From: Arenicola marina
Lineage: Eukaryota > Annelida > Polychaeta > Arenicolidae
Assembly: GCA_964019135.1 (NCBI GenBank)
Contig: OZ025252.1
Coordinates: 3,736,823-3,800,822 of the forward strand
DNA length: 64,000 nt
Reading direction: 5' to 3'
In this document: piece by piece, positions 58,701 through 63,908 of the stretch
How positions within the stretch are numbered: position 1 is the stretch's first letter
How the letters are laid out: every line of letters starts with the position of its first letter
The notes under the pieces: generated by a model
What the model was told of the DNA's origin: nothing
The model's database searches: none
What the model saw: only the letters and a program-made list of their open reading frames with translations
Translations under genes and position numbers: made by a program

Positions 58701-60424
58701 ATTTCAATGACAATCTCCCGTCGCCAGATGTCGCCAGGGACGGTGGGCCAGTACGAGCCGCTGGAGCTGTGGCAACTGAAGCTGATGGCCGCGTTCTACG
58801 AGCGGCAGCCGCCGGCCAAGGACGACCTTTCCCTCATCAGCCTCGAGTGTATCATCAACCTGCAAAACGAACTCAACAGACGCCTCTCACACTGGTCAAA
58901 AGGTCAGTCAGTTGGTTGGATTAAAGTTACTATAACTACAAACTATAACTACATCAGCAAAAGGAATTTGTATAGGCAATGCCTGTTTTCCAATTGCGTA
59001 ATAAAAGTATGTTTAAACTAAGTATAAACATGCGAACTGAACTAATCTTCGTAGTTAGTCGTAGAATGACATATTCACTGACGACCGTGGGAAGCATAAA
59101 ATTGTTCATGTTACTCCTAGAATATTTTTGCCAACTGTAAGCAAAAGAAAAGTGTTTAGGGCTCGAACGCACATCCCTACGATCAACGGTCCGAGCTTTA
59201 GCGTTAGCGGAACGCCCTCTACCGGGAGATCGATGAATCACCGGTGTGCACATGCCTCTTGCTCCGTATTAACCCCAATGCCGCTGTTTGTGCCTATGTT
59301 GCAGCGTCCAACGAGGTGTTGCTGCGCTACTTCTCTGGCCAGGCTCTCGCTCGGGGTGACTGCGACATGCTGGCCGCCTTCCTCACGTGGTTCGACGTCC
59401 TCCACCCGGCGCTGCTGGGGCCGATGGGGATCCATGGTAAGGTTGCCTGACTGAATGCCCAGGGCCCAGGGGCCGTATTCATAATCATCACTTATGCTAC
59501 GTAACTAGATTTAGCGCTAAGTGGAAAATTTGTCTAGCGATTATCTGGTTCAAAGTACATAAGTAGTCACACAAGAAGTGGATTTTCTGATTAAGAAGGT
59601 GTTAAAAGTATATTGAAGAGGATTTCTTAATCATGAGCAGCAGCACAGCAAGCTGGTGCGGCTAAGACGAAAATTCCCTTTTCGTGCGTAACTTAGAAGG
59701 GTATTATAAATACTGCCCCAGGGCCCGTCTTCATGGCAAAAAATGCCCTTTTTTCGTCGCCTCATACGCTATCGCGTTCATAACCCCAATGTGCTCTAGT
59801 TGATATTGGCATTCGACTAATTAGCAACAATCCCCAGCTGGATGAACAACTTATATTTTCGCTCAAATATACGTCTAATTTTCTGCTTAGTAGCAACAAA
59901 AAAATATGATTTATTAAGACGGCTCCAAGACTGCACCAAACAACGCTATAAGCCAAGTCGTTTCTAGGCTTACGTTGTTATACCCTCCATAGTGTCAAAC
60001 TGGGGGCACACGATTCATATTAATTTAGATCTTTCAGTCTGAAATTGACTTCGTTAGCGCGAATATCACAGAATGCATGGAAACACAATGTCGCATGTAT
60101 TAAAAGAACAACGAAGCTATCAGCAATTCCATCGACTAACACTGATGGTCGGATGCCAACCCAAAGATGACAAACACTCCTCCTCCCAGACTGGATTTTA
60201 TGTTTCTGCACCACCGACGAAGGCCTTTATGAGGATTGTGTATCGTGACATGGTTTGATGTAAACGTGTAGTTCTGTCATTGATGAGCCGTTATATATCC
60301 TACCTTTGCAGGTCGGACCAGTTTTCCTCAGCTTTACAAACTTCTGCAGCCATCAGGGCTTTCTGTGACTGCTATCATGGCCTTGGCATCCGCCCTACAG
60401 CACACAGCCACCACGTCGGCCTAG
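12576..60424 (+). CDS. ANAPC1: anaphase-promoting complex subunit 1, complete, 54 coding exons
   Basis: The largest scaffold subunit of the APC/C, the ubiquitin ligase that marks cyclins and securin for destruction in mitosis. Joining 54 exons gives 5985 nt, 1994 residues plus stop; the vertebrate protein is slightly shorter. The start is the first ATG after an in-frame TAG (12528-12530), and the protein begins MICASEAQEFVPFGR, matching the family N-terminus. Order of parts: beta-propeller-like N-terminal region with a Ser/Pro-rich loop (about 272-430), middle region, PC (proteasome/cyclosome) repeats (about 1210-1635), then the C-terminal region ending after GRTSFPQLYKLLQPSGLS. All junctions are AG/GT except GC donors at introns 4 and 49. 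The gene is swollen by arrays that copy splice junctions. Exon positions are given in the six regional entries. Confidence 0.95.
14440..14700 (+). mobile_element. SINE family A, copy 4, in intron 4 near the exon 5 acceptor
   Basis: The head is slightly deleted (GCAGTGGGCTAGAGCGCTCG), with B box GGTTCGCGCC. The family body and the tail TCCTGAATATACGACCAAC follow. The element ends about 30 bp before exon 5. Confidence 0.85.
14983..15669 (+). repeat. 41-bp array of Pol III B boxes (17 units)
   Basis: Units of 41 bp (one of 36 bp) with core GCGGCCGGTGCGTGGTTCGA then GCCCCACCAGTGCCAGCCCA. B-box matches GGTTCGAGCC start at 15005, 15087 and so on up to 15615. Copies at 15046 and 15656 have one change each. 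The 3' body of SINE family A follows directly, so the array is an amplified SINE head. It is stop-free in most frames of both strands. Confidence 0.88.
15669..15805 (+). mobile_element. SINE family A, 3' body, copy 5
   Basis: AGGATAAAGATCCCACGTCT, TTCGCAAATAGTAGCGGGTT, GGAGACATGGCTCCTCTCTA and CCCATTGACGCGATAT match the SINE body. Its tRNA-like head is replaced by the B-box array. Confidence 0.8.
16795..16820. repeat. TA dinucleotide run
   Basis: A run of about twelve TA repeats just after exon 7. Confidence 0.85.
16925..17115 (+). repeat. about 65-bp triplicate in intron 7
   Basis: Three near-identical units containing GTAATAATAACAATTATATC followed by AAGAACGTTACTGC. A C-run and the exon 8 acceptor follow. 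Confidence 0.85.
17162..18263 (+). CDS. ANAPC1: ANAPC1 exons 8-9: Ser/Pro-rich regulatory loop
   Basis: Exons 17162-17412 and 18036-18263 (residues about 272-430). The protein is rich in Ser, Pro and Arg with about ten SP or TP sites, for example SHSPSMGASPVRT, RVNSPAAGPSRINSP and QTPSPAARHSHSP. In vertebrates the matching 300s loop blocks CDC20 binding until mitotic kinases phosphorylate it. The same role here is inference from position and composition. The end returns to conserved sequence, PLAPEICLDLLWSEG. GC content is well above the flanking introns. Confidence 0.9.
17465..17580 (+). mobile_element. SINE family B fragment
   Basis: B-box-like GGGTTCGCACCC, then GCACCTGCATC and AATGTCATTGTCCCGGTATC. 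The layout matches the family B copy at 28015-28180 read in reverse. The head is missing. Confidence 0.55.
17788..18030 (+). mobile_element. SINE family A, copy 6, abutting exon 9
   Basis: Full head (CCCGGTAGCTCAGTGGGCCA), a diverged B box GGTTGGAGTCCC and the family body. The tail CCTGAATATTCGACCTACC is followed by only a few bases, ending in CTTACAG, before exon 9. Confidence 0.88.
18555..25925 (+). CDS. ANAPC1: ANAPC1 exons 10-16: second half of the N-terminal region
   Basis: Exons 18555-18653, 18940-19030, 19407-19472, 21280-21459, 23379-23480, 25161-25313, 25865-25925 (residues about 431-681). Landmarks: SKVFITQDLCGQRYLAYLV, CVKFDESNDRSQLIFGA, SLDMMLVLDMNSDLMLYSG, VSGLPSPLSLS, VQLLSPVPTEFDDSS, LRDPVDSKFTLELTDGS. 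The order and spacing match the vertebrate protein. Exons 13 and 14 are the least conserved and were placed by splice sites, phase and composition. Confidence 0.88.
19460..21180 (+). repeat. 28-bp array copying the exon 12 donor (about 60 units)
   Basis: Exon 12 ends GGAATCACAAAG/GTACTTACC. The array repeats GGTATCACCAAG/GTACATACC with the spacer TCTCTGTG, so each unit carries a GTAC-type 5' splice site plus exon-like bases. Units are 26 or 28 bp. The period makes several frames open over long stretches; these are not proteins. Confidence 0.9.
21936..22606 (+). mobile_element. 670-bp interspersed repeat, copy 1 (intron 13)
   Basis: About 85-90 percent similar by eye to 56430-57120. Both begin TTAAAGCGGGTG and end GGCTGGCGGTTCCCT. 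Shared inner markers: TCGCGATCTGCACCGAAAGT, GACTGGTAAGGAGAAAAAAA, GCCTCCTGATTGGTCAATCG. No protein is conserved between the copies. Probably a non-autonomous element. Confidence 0.8.
23225..23348 (+). repeat. 12-bp CAATGACCTTG array in intron 13
   Basis: About ten units of TGCAATGACCTT with variants. It ends about 30 bp before exon 14. Confidence 0.85.
23481..25864 (+). other. ANAPC1 introns 14 and 15 (exon 15 at 25161-25313 between them)
   Basis: Apart from a C-run at 23505-23528 and a short TA run near 23612, I see no array, SINE or inverted repeat in these two introns. Confidence 0.5.
25930..26158 (+). repeat. CTCCTACAAGATATAAA array in intron 16
   Basis: About 13 units of 15-17 bp (TCCTACAAGATAAAC and TCCTACAAGATATAAAC). 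It starts within 10 bp of the exon 16 donor but does not include it. Confidence 0.88.
26335..26530 (+). repeat. GCCGATATGT / GCTGATGTATGC array up to the exon 17 acceptor
   Basis: Short degenerate units (GCCGATATGT, TGCTGATGTATGC, ATATATGCAG). The real acceptor GCTCTGATGTTGCAG looks like a member of the same array, and an earlier unit also ends in TGCAG. Confidence 0.65.
26531..37603 (+). CDS. ANAPC1: ANAPC1 exons 17-29: middle region
   Basis: Exons 26531-26718, 26971-27045, 27382-27573, 27895-27965, 28500-28591, 29990-30138, 30711-30789, 31251-31355, 31797-31913, 33732-33865, 34755-34861, 35271-35348, 37514-37603 (residues about 682-1173). Landmarks: LVLPKDVAMQVVIRWYSTHN, DWEYLCSSDHYQ, CHMPATLFALHLVYEELK, LYVDHYCRDQPQL, TPPSIYQWLYTYLRR, IAVPVKEAIFHCRNNP, GWPETAYRLIGREDLAKQ, LRFSEDLRIQEVRRLLQS, TMALPLGRGMFTLSTYHAVP. 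Exon 23 (30711-30789) and exon 24 (31251-31355) are weakly conserved and are supported mainly by phase and by the motif YERVVLYLSQL. Five introns here carry junction-copying arrays. Confidence 0.88.
27068..27103. other. perfect 17-bp hairpin in intron 18
   Basis: Arms 27068-27084 and 27087-27103 are exact inverses around a TC loop. AT-rich, 23 bp after the exon 18 donor. Confidence 0.85.
28015..28180 (-). mobile_element. tRNA-derived SINE, family B, copy 1 (intron 20)
   Basis: On the minus strand the head is CTCCCTAGCTCAGTTGGTAA (A box), followed by a B-box region GTGGGTGCGAATCCCG, then TATCTGCATG and TTCCTTGTCCCGGGAGG. This family differs from family A. Confidence 0.75.
28300..28455 (+). 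repeat. about 53-bp repeat, intron 20
   Basis: Four units of TGGTTTCATTGCCCGCCGCT followed by TGGTGGCGTCGTTAGAAT. It ends about 45 bp before exon 21. Confidence 0.85.
28640..28825 (+). repeat. 17-18-bp AACTTAATTTACTGGT array, intron 21
   Basis: About ten units alternating AACTCACCGGTAACTTA and ATTTACTGGTAACTT. It begins about 50 bp after the exon 21 donor. Confidence 0.8.
28950..30003 (+). repeat. 72-bp array copying the exon 22 acceptor (about 14 units)
   Basis: Unit: TATCGGCTGGCTGGTCACCG, AGGAAGTTTCTTGTTGACAG, then CGGCTCTGGTTCTG. The true acceptor is TTGTTGACAG/CGGCCCTGTCACGG at 29989/29990. Many copies keep TTGACAG, while some read TTGACCG, which removes the AG. Confidence 0.9.
31870..33210 (+). 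repeat. pseudo-exon array: exon 25 end plus donor and acceptor, about 19 units
   Basis: Units of 70-83 bp contain an exon-like part (CAACAACCC, a G-rich run, CCCGAGACAGCCTACCGCCT then CATAG), a donor GTATGTGG and a short spacer ending GTCAGCTACAG. The real exon 25 ends at 31913 in the first copy. G-runs of up to about 13 lie in each unit. Confidence 0.9.
33850..34312 (+). repeat. 25-bp array copying the exon 26 donor (about 18 units)
   Basis: Exon 26 ends CCTGGACAAAGAG/GTCAGTG. The array repeats GTCAGTGGGGCACCTGGACA then AAGAG, so each unit restores the donor context. Variants include CAAAGG, CCATGAG and AGAGAG. Confidence 0.9.
34590..34740 (+). mobile_element. SINE family B, abutting exon 27
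   Basis: Head-like GCTGCCTTGGTAGACAGC, then GGTCATGGGTTCGGGACC (B box), GGCATCTGCATCTCG, ATTCCATTTC and ACCGGGAAG. These match family B in order. The exon 27 acceptor TTTTCAG follows within about 20 bp. Confidence 0.65.
35290..37273 (+). repeat. 58-bp array copying the exon 28 end and donor (about 34 units)
   Basis: Unit: TACCTGTACTCCACGTGTAT, CCGGACCATGGCTCTCCCAC, TCGGCCG/GTAGGTGTCGC. The first unit is the end of exon 28 (donor at 35348/35349). In the coding frame each donor gives CGG TAG, so read-through stops at once. Confidence 0.92.
37881..51533 (+). CDS. ANAPC1: ANAPC1 exons 30-43: PC-repeat region
   Basis: Exons 37881-37989, 38391-38531, 38978-39027, 43002-43186, 43808-43899, 44420-44506, 44847-44894, 45423-45505, 47789-47867, 48486-48560, 49029-49105, 49540-49630, 50621-50734, 51388-51533 (residues about 1174-1632). 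PC repeats, the helical repeats shared with proteasome Rpn1 and Rpn2, show as GLNGHLKDLA, MTSVGLLLGISAG, VQVAAVLGLGLVYQ, CGLALGLVML, GATLALGMMFFKSNN, CNIIAGASLALGLKFAG, IIALSLAMVMAGTGNLEVL and SMAIGLLFLGGGRY. This torus-like part holds neighbouring APC/C subunits in known structures. Confidence 0.92.
38518..38690 (+). repeat. three copies of the exon 31 donor region
   Basis: The exon 31 end GTGCGG/GTGAGG is followed by TTTGCAGTATTATCGCATTT and GTAACTTTGATATA. The same sequence recurs near 38590 and 38655 with GTGTGGGTGAGG and GTGCGGTTGAGG. The period is about 63 bp. Confidence 0.85.
39149..40175. mobile_element. 1.03-kb element with perfect terminal inverted repeats (intron 32)
   Basis: The ends CCGTCATTTACGTATGTTTT then GGAACACC, and their exact inverse, run for about 28 bp. 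The motif GGTGTTCCAAAACAT recurs several times just inside both ends. The middle has G-runs and a duplicated CAGTCAGGCAGCCCAGACAT. No transposase is seen. Confidence 0.82.
40855..41873. mobile_element. 1.0-kb palindrome with ACTTCCAGTTGGACG ends
   Basis: The left end repeats ACTTCCAGTTGGACGACTTC; the right end repeats GAAGTCGTCCAACTGGAAG. The arms stay paired for over 250 bp, for example GATGCATCATGATTAGTAAG against its inverse near 41720-41740. The loop is about 300-400 bp. There is no coding capacity. Confidence 0.82.
42034..42207. other. 174-bp palindrome
   Basis: TTGTAATCTGGGCGATTT and GTTTTCAATGCTCTGCCGCT on the left pair with inverses on the right (GGAGCATTGAAAAC, AAATCGCCCGGATTACAA). 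The arms are about 58 bp with several mismatches. Confidence 0.75.
43110..43565 (+). repeat. 81-bp array copying the exon 33 end (4 intronic units)
   Basis: The exon 33 end (GLVYQATAHRHVAEVLLKEIG) recurs from 43228, 43316, 43397 and 43478. The period is 81-99 bp and the frame stays open. The true donor reads GAGATAG/GTGAGT. The first three copies read ACATAAATGA or GATAAATGAG, so the GT is lost; the last has GATAGGTGG. Confidence 0.9.
44550..44650 (+). repeat. 25-bp array in intron 35
   Basis: About four units of ATACAGTTTTATACAATAAC then GTAAT, starting about 45 bp after the exon 35 donor. Confidence 0.88.
45200..45422 (+). repeat. degenerate repeats up to the exon 37 acceptor
   Basis: Units like TTGATTGTCTGTGTTGAGAC and GTGACGTAGTTTGATTGT recur five or six times. 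The real acceptor GTCTGATTGTGTGTGTTGCAG looks like the last unit. Earlier units contain GTCGCAG and GACGTAG. Confidence 0.7.
45715..47810 (+). repeat. 64-bp array copying the exon 38 acceptor (about 32 units)
   Basis: Unit: TGCCGTGGCTGAGTGGTCGC, TATGTCCCGTGTTAGTATTG, TTCAGCCTGTGTTCTGTGTT, then GCAG. Each copy ends in TTGCAG or TTTTAG before TGCCGTGG. The true exon 38 starts at 47789 in the last unit, where TGGTCGCTATG is replaced by TGGCTGCGCGC. Confidence 0.92.
48268..48425 (+). mobile_element. SINE family B, copy in intron 38
   Basis: Head TGCCTCCCTAGCTCAGTTGG (A box), B box GGGTTCGCGCCC, then GCCGGCATC, CACCATTTGC and GTCCCGTGAG. It ends about 60 bp before exon 39. Confidence 0.75.
49165..49262 (+). 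mobile_element. SINE family B fragment in intron 40
   Basis: Head GAGCCTCCATAGCTCAGTTG, then a short diverged body ending TTGTCCCCGGGAGACC. The B box is lost. Confidence 0.6.
49640..49862 (+). mobile_element. SINE family A, 5'-truncated, in intron 41
   Basis: It starts in the head at CTGGCCACCTGAAAACCTAA with no A box. The body matches: GTGGTCGTAGGATAAAGATC, GAGTAGGGGGTTACC, ATTGACGCGATATGACC. It begins only about 10 bp after the exon 41 donor. Confidence 0.82.
49930..50085 (+). mobile_element. diverged SINE family A body in intron 41
   Basis: GCGGTCGCAAATGAGTAGGG, ACTCTCGGGTATC and CTTCCCATTGTCGCCATA match the family A body at low similarity. A further weak fragment may lie at 50450-50540. 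Confidence 0.5.
51220..51400 (+). repeat. two to three copies of the exon 43 acceptor region
   Basis: ACTACAACCC, CTGCCTTGTATACACGTGTT, CCTGGTACAAAATGAAGCAT and GTTTCTGGTG occur twice, each followed by TTGTAGGTGATGG. The real acceptor is the second (51387/51388). The upstream copy reads TTGTAG/GTGATGGACGGGA. Confidence 0.88.
51735..51858 (+). mobile_element. SINE family A, 3' fragment in intron 43
   Basis: TTCTTCGCTAAGAGTAGGGT, CCCGGGGACATGGCTCCACT and CATTGACGCGATATGACC, ending GTCCTGAATATGCAACGAAC. The 63-bp array starts directly after. Confidence 0.82.
51862..52328 (+). repeat. 63-bp array up to the exon 44 acceptor (about 7 units)
   Basis: Unit: CTGACGGCGAGCGTCACTTG, TCATTGTCACCTCGCCATTT, GGTCGTGCATGTTGCTTCCC. 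The final partial unit turns GCGTCCCTTGTCATTG into GCGTCCCTTGCAG, which is the exon 44 acceptor. Because 63 is a multiple of 3, long open frames run on both strands; they are artefacts. Confidence 0.9.
52329..60424 (+). CDS. ANAPC1: ANAPC1 exons 44-54: C-terminal region
   Basis: Exons 52329-52415, 54557-54674, 55023-55100, 55511-55578, 55945-56020, 56290-56352, 57233-57313, 58221-58316, 58728-58902, 59305-59436, 60312-60424 (residues about 1633-1994). Landmarks: HLQAFRHLYVLAAEPRVLIP, VKIRGPRYKP, SDPRILAFAEFFC, LSRVLYECVSQEKLEALPVY, LELWQLKLMAAFYE, MLAAFLTWFDVLHP, GRTSFPQLYKLL. Exon 49 ends ATCAAG/GCAAGC, a GC donor. The last exon ends TCG GCC TAG at 60424, and this end is the first unit of a 57-bp array. 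Confidence 0.9.
52485..54365 (+). repeat. 25-bp AACCGGGTAACCTGC array (about 75 units), intron 44
   Basis: Unit AAACCGGGTAACCTGCACCC then ATATT. A second form is GGGTAGCATGCACCCTTATT. In the middle the two alternate, giving a 50-bp higher-order unit. It starts about 70 bp after the exon 44 donor, and every unit carries GGGTAAC or GGGTAGC. Confidence 0.92.
54660..54800 (+). repeat. three copies of the exon 45 donor
   Basis: TCTTTGAG/GTGAGTTGG (true donor at 54674/54675) recurs as TCTTTGAGGTGAATCGG near 54706 and TCTCTGAGGTGAGTAG near 54780. Confidence 0.75.
56430..57120 (+). mobile_element. 690-bp interspersed repeat, copy 2 (intron 49)
   Basis: Same element and orientation as 21936-22606. 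It carries a small local duplication of GGATAGGCAATTGAGTATTA. Confidence 0.8.
57755..58155 (+). repeat. about 67-bp array in intron 50
   Basis: Five to six units of CATCCCGTTTTACCGCATCC, GAAAAGGCTGGGAGATAGAG, CTAAATAAATGTACGGT. It ends about 65 bp before exon 51 and does not include the junction. Confidence 0.9.
59461..59726. mobile_element. MITE-like element in intron 53
   Basis: The left end CAGGGGCCGTATTCATAAT and the right end ATTATAAATACTGCCCCAGG are imperfect inverses (about 20 bp). The inner sequence CACTTATGCTACGTAACTAG is partly mirrored near 59690. No coding capacity. Confidence 0.6.
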
Positions 60425-61765
60425 AGCCCTATCATGGCCTTGGCATCCGCCCTACAGCACACAGCCACCACGTCGGCCTAGAGCCCTATCATGGCCTTGG
60501 CATCCGCCCTACAGCACACAGCCACCACGTCGGCCTAGAGCGCTATCATGGCCTTGGCATCCGCCCTACAGCACACAGCCATCACGTCGGCCTAGAGCGC
60601 TATCATGGCCTTGGCATCCGCCCTACAGCACACAGCCACCACGTCGCTCTAGAGTGCTATCATGGCCTTGGCCTCAGGCCTACAGCACACAGCCACCACG
60701 TCGGCCTAGACCGCCATCTTGGCCTTGACATCAGGCCTACAGCACACAGCCACCACGTCGGCCTAGAGCCCTATCTTGGCCTTGGCATCCGCCCTACAGC
60801 ACACAGCCACCACGTCGGCCTAGAGCCCTATCATGGCCTTGGCATCCGCCCTACAGGGCACAGCCACCACGTCGGCCTAGAGCCCTATCATGGCCTTGGC
60901 ATCCGCCCTACAGCACACAGCCACCACGTCGCTCTAGAGCCCTATCATGACCTTGGCATCCGCCCTACAGCACACAGCCACCACGTCGGCCTAGAGCGCC
61001 ATCTTGGCCTTGGCATCCGCCCTACAGCACACAGCCATCACGTCGGCCTAGAACGCCATCTTGGCCTTGGCATCAGGCCTACAGCACACAGCCACCACGT
61101 CGGCCTAGAGCCCTATCATGGCCTTGGCATCCGCCCTACAGAACACAGCCATCACGTCGGCCTAGACCGCCATCTTGGCCTTGGCATCCGCCCTACAGCA
61201 CACAGCCACCACGTCGGCCTAGAGCCCTATCATGGCCTTGGCATCCGCCCTACAGCGCACAGCCTCCACGTCGGCCTAGAGCGCTATCATGGCCTTGGCA
61301 TCCGCCCTACAGCGCACAGCCACCACGTCGGCCTAGAGCCCTATCATGGCCTTGGCATCCGCCCTACAGCACACAGCCACCACGTCGCTCTAGAGTGCTA
61401 TCATGGCCTTGGCCTCAGGCCTACAGCACACAGCCACCACGTCGGCCTAGACCGCCATCTTGGCCTTGGCATCAGGCCTACAGCACACAGCCACCACGTC
61501 GGCCTAGAGCCCTATCATGGCCTTGGCATCCGCCCTACAGCGCACAGCCACCACGTCGGCCTAGAGCCCTATCATGGCCTTGGCATCAGGCTTACAGCAC
61601 ACTGCCACCACGTCGGCCTAGAGCCCTATCATGGCCTTGGCATCAGGCTTACAGCACACTGCCACCACGTCGGCCTAGAGCCCTATCATGGCCTTGGCAT
61701 CAGGCTTACAGCACACTGCCACCACGTCGGTCTAGAGCCCTATCATGGCCTTGGCACCAGCGCTA
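60368..61765 (+). repeat. 57-bp array containing the ANAPC1 stop codon (about 24 units)
   Basis: Unit: CTATCATGGCCTTGGCATCC, GCCCTACAGCACACAGCCAC, CACGTCGGCCTAGAGCC. The first unit is the end of exon 54 (IMALASALQHTATTSA, stop at 60422-60424). The remaining units are 3' UTR. Because 57 is a multiple of 3, another frame stays open for about 500 codons; this is an artefact. Confidence 0.92.
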
Positions 61766-61900
61766 CAGTACAGTCACCCCTATTGCATTAGCCGAAGTTG
61801 AACTGGTTATTCACTCAGAGAAAAAGTCGTCTATTGCTAGGAAATTCCAAATGTTGATCATGTTTGAGAATTGCTAATAATGACCCGGTTTTGTAATGTA

Positions 61901-61906
61901 AATAAA
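61901..61906 (+). promoter_or_regulatory. candidate ANAPC1 poly(A) signal
   Basis: AATAAA shortly after the stop-codon array ends, which would give a 3' UTR of about 1.5 kb made almost wholly of repeats. Confidence 0.6.
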
Positions 61907-61929
61907 GAGACATCACAAGGAACTGAGTG

Positions 61930-63085
61930 GGTTTTTTTTATTTATTTAATTCCTAGGCATCTATTATCACTCATGGATATTTCATCAAAGATTCAACACT
62001 AATTCCCTGAGACCGGTAATAGTTCCCCGTAGCATGATAGTCACACATTCGTCGGAATGAATTTATTACTTTCTATTTTCCGCAGCATTAAGGTTCTTCC
62101 ACAGCTTTTATGCCAGAGACAAACAGTTTCTATAATCAAGTTTACGCTCGAAAAAAAAAGTTTTCCCTGCATACATTATCTTATTCACTTCTAGAAGTTC
62201 ATCTGGAATATATTGTCAAATTTGGCCCCCAGACGCCGCAACCTTGTGTGATCCACCAATTTCCCACTTTAAAACCGAGTCTGGTACTTAGCCACGCTTA
62301 GCAACTGGACCTTTCACGAGAGTTAGTATTGCGGTGGAAGAGATTAACGGGGACTAATTATTACAACGCTTTTTCGGCTTAGTAGTGGAAGAAATTATTG
62401 GAAATTTTTAACTTCCGGGGCAAGGAATTCGCTAAGCATATCTTCAAGGTACAACTTTAGAAAATGTATAGAGTACAAAGGGATTAGTTTACCCAGCATT
62501 AGGTGGCCGAACAAGTTGCAACATCAGTACATATTACACCGCTGTAATAATACATGCAGTATTTCGTAGACCGTTACATATGCAGTCGGTAGGAGAACTC
62601 TTGATGTTTATTGTATTATTCGCATGGATTGAACTAGAAAAGGCGAGTGTCATTTTGTCTGACACGACAGAAAAACACTGATGTTCTAGTCGTTTATAAC
62701 ATCCACAATAGTCGAGTAGCTGCGGATAACGTCACTGCTGACATAACTAAACACGTAGTGCGCGTCTCCGCTCGCCCAATGTTTACCTTTTTGTTGAAAT
62801 AATGACTTTAACAAACTAACAAAGCATGATAGTTCCTGAGATAAGACGGGTATTTATCACCAGTGCTTTTTAAACAAACAACTGCCTCCATGAAGCAATT
62901 ACTTCAACGACAACATTCGATGAGTCCGCCGCGCCCAGGACCCCCCCAACAAACCTTAACATTGAGTTCTCCCCACGATATCCATATAATAACTATATCA
63001 ACTGTAAAACACATCCCGTAACAACACGTGACCTGTCAAGCGGTCGTTATATATCTACAGCAGCTCTGACTACATGTAAACGTCG
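61930..63085. other. spacer between convergent ANAPC1 and NUDT14
   Basis: No coding segment, SINE or array is recognised. It must hold the NUDT14 3' UTR and poly(A) signal on the minus strand, which I could not fix. Confidence 0.45.
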
Positions 63086-63908
63086 CTATGCATTCATGGA
63101 ATGATGATTTTGAGGGTATAAAGAGTTTCCTGCAGTCTTCCAGTTGTGGTACCACATGATTGCGAACAGCATGCCTACGGGTCTCTCTATGGTTTCATCC
63201 ATCGTGAACTGCAAGCTGTCCTTCACCGGCACCTCACTCATCTCGATCAGTTCCCCTTCATCCTTGTTACCGCCTCCAGCAGTTTTCTTCATTTTCTCTG
63301 TCACCTTGGCGTAGAACAGAGTTTGCTTACTTCCTGAGACACCCACACCAGATCTGAAATGAGCCACAAAATCAACGTGATAAATTAATAGGCTAATAGC
63401 ATTGGTATATTTGTTTATACTACTTCGATGAAAACTTAATTATGAAAAGCAAAAGCGTTTTCTGAACCAAAATTATATTAAATCTTGCTTTTGTTATAAT
63501 ATTCTCCACGTGGGGTACTGATTGAAATAGACTTAGACGTTCCTGCACGTTCGAAGATCAGTTCAAAAAGGTTCGCTTCTTAAAGCCCTCAACAAAATTG
63601 GGACTCGTACTGCAAGACTTTTTCAAGCTGAACGCTGCCGTTACCAGCCAAACATCTGCTCTTTCGTGGAGGATACCAAACAACCAACCTGCACGTCGTT
63701 ATTTTTTCGATGTTTTCGACGGGCACATCGTATCCACATTCTTCCAAGATCTCCGTCTTTGCAATCTCCGCGAGGGTCGCACTTTTATCCACGATTCCGG
63801 CGCACAGTTCGTAGGTCACTCCTACCCTGCCGGGCAGCTTGCCAGTGTCCACGTGCCCCGGGATCCCTGTACACAGGTCTCGCTCACGCGCCACATTGAT
63901 GTACACAG
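63086..63908 (-). CDS. NUDT14: UDP-sugar pyrophosphatase (Nudix family), last two exons
   Basis: Partial gene on the minus strand with exons 63689-63908 and 63086-63353 (about 162 residues). The enzyme hydrolyses UDP-glucose and similar sugars to UMP and sugar 1-phosphate. Motifs: AVYINVARERD, LPGRVGVTYELCAGIVDK, then the Nudix box ending AKTEILEECGYDVP, with the metal-binding Glu residues kept. The Arg of the usual REUxEE is Thr here; vertebrate NUDT14 also lacks Arg at this place. The second exon has SGVGVSGSKQTLFYAKVTE, EGELIEMSEVPV and GMLFAIMWYHNW, which match the family C-terminus. Phases join cleanly (AG plus A). The N-terminal exons lie right of the window. Confidence 0.9.

Noticed and set aside
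60280..61791. 503-codon open frame of HGLGIRPTAHSHHVGLEP repeats
   Set aside because: The 57-bp stop-codon array read in another frame. The real ANAPC1 frame stops at 60424. Translation cannot be excluded without ribosome data, but nothing supports it.
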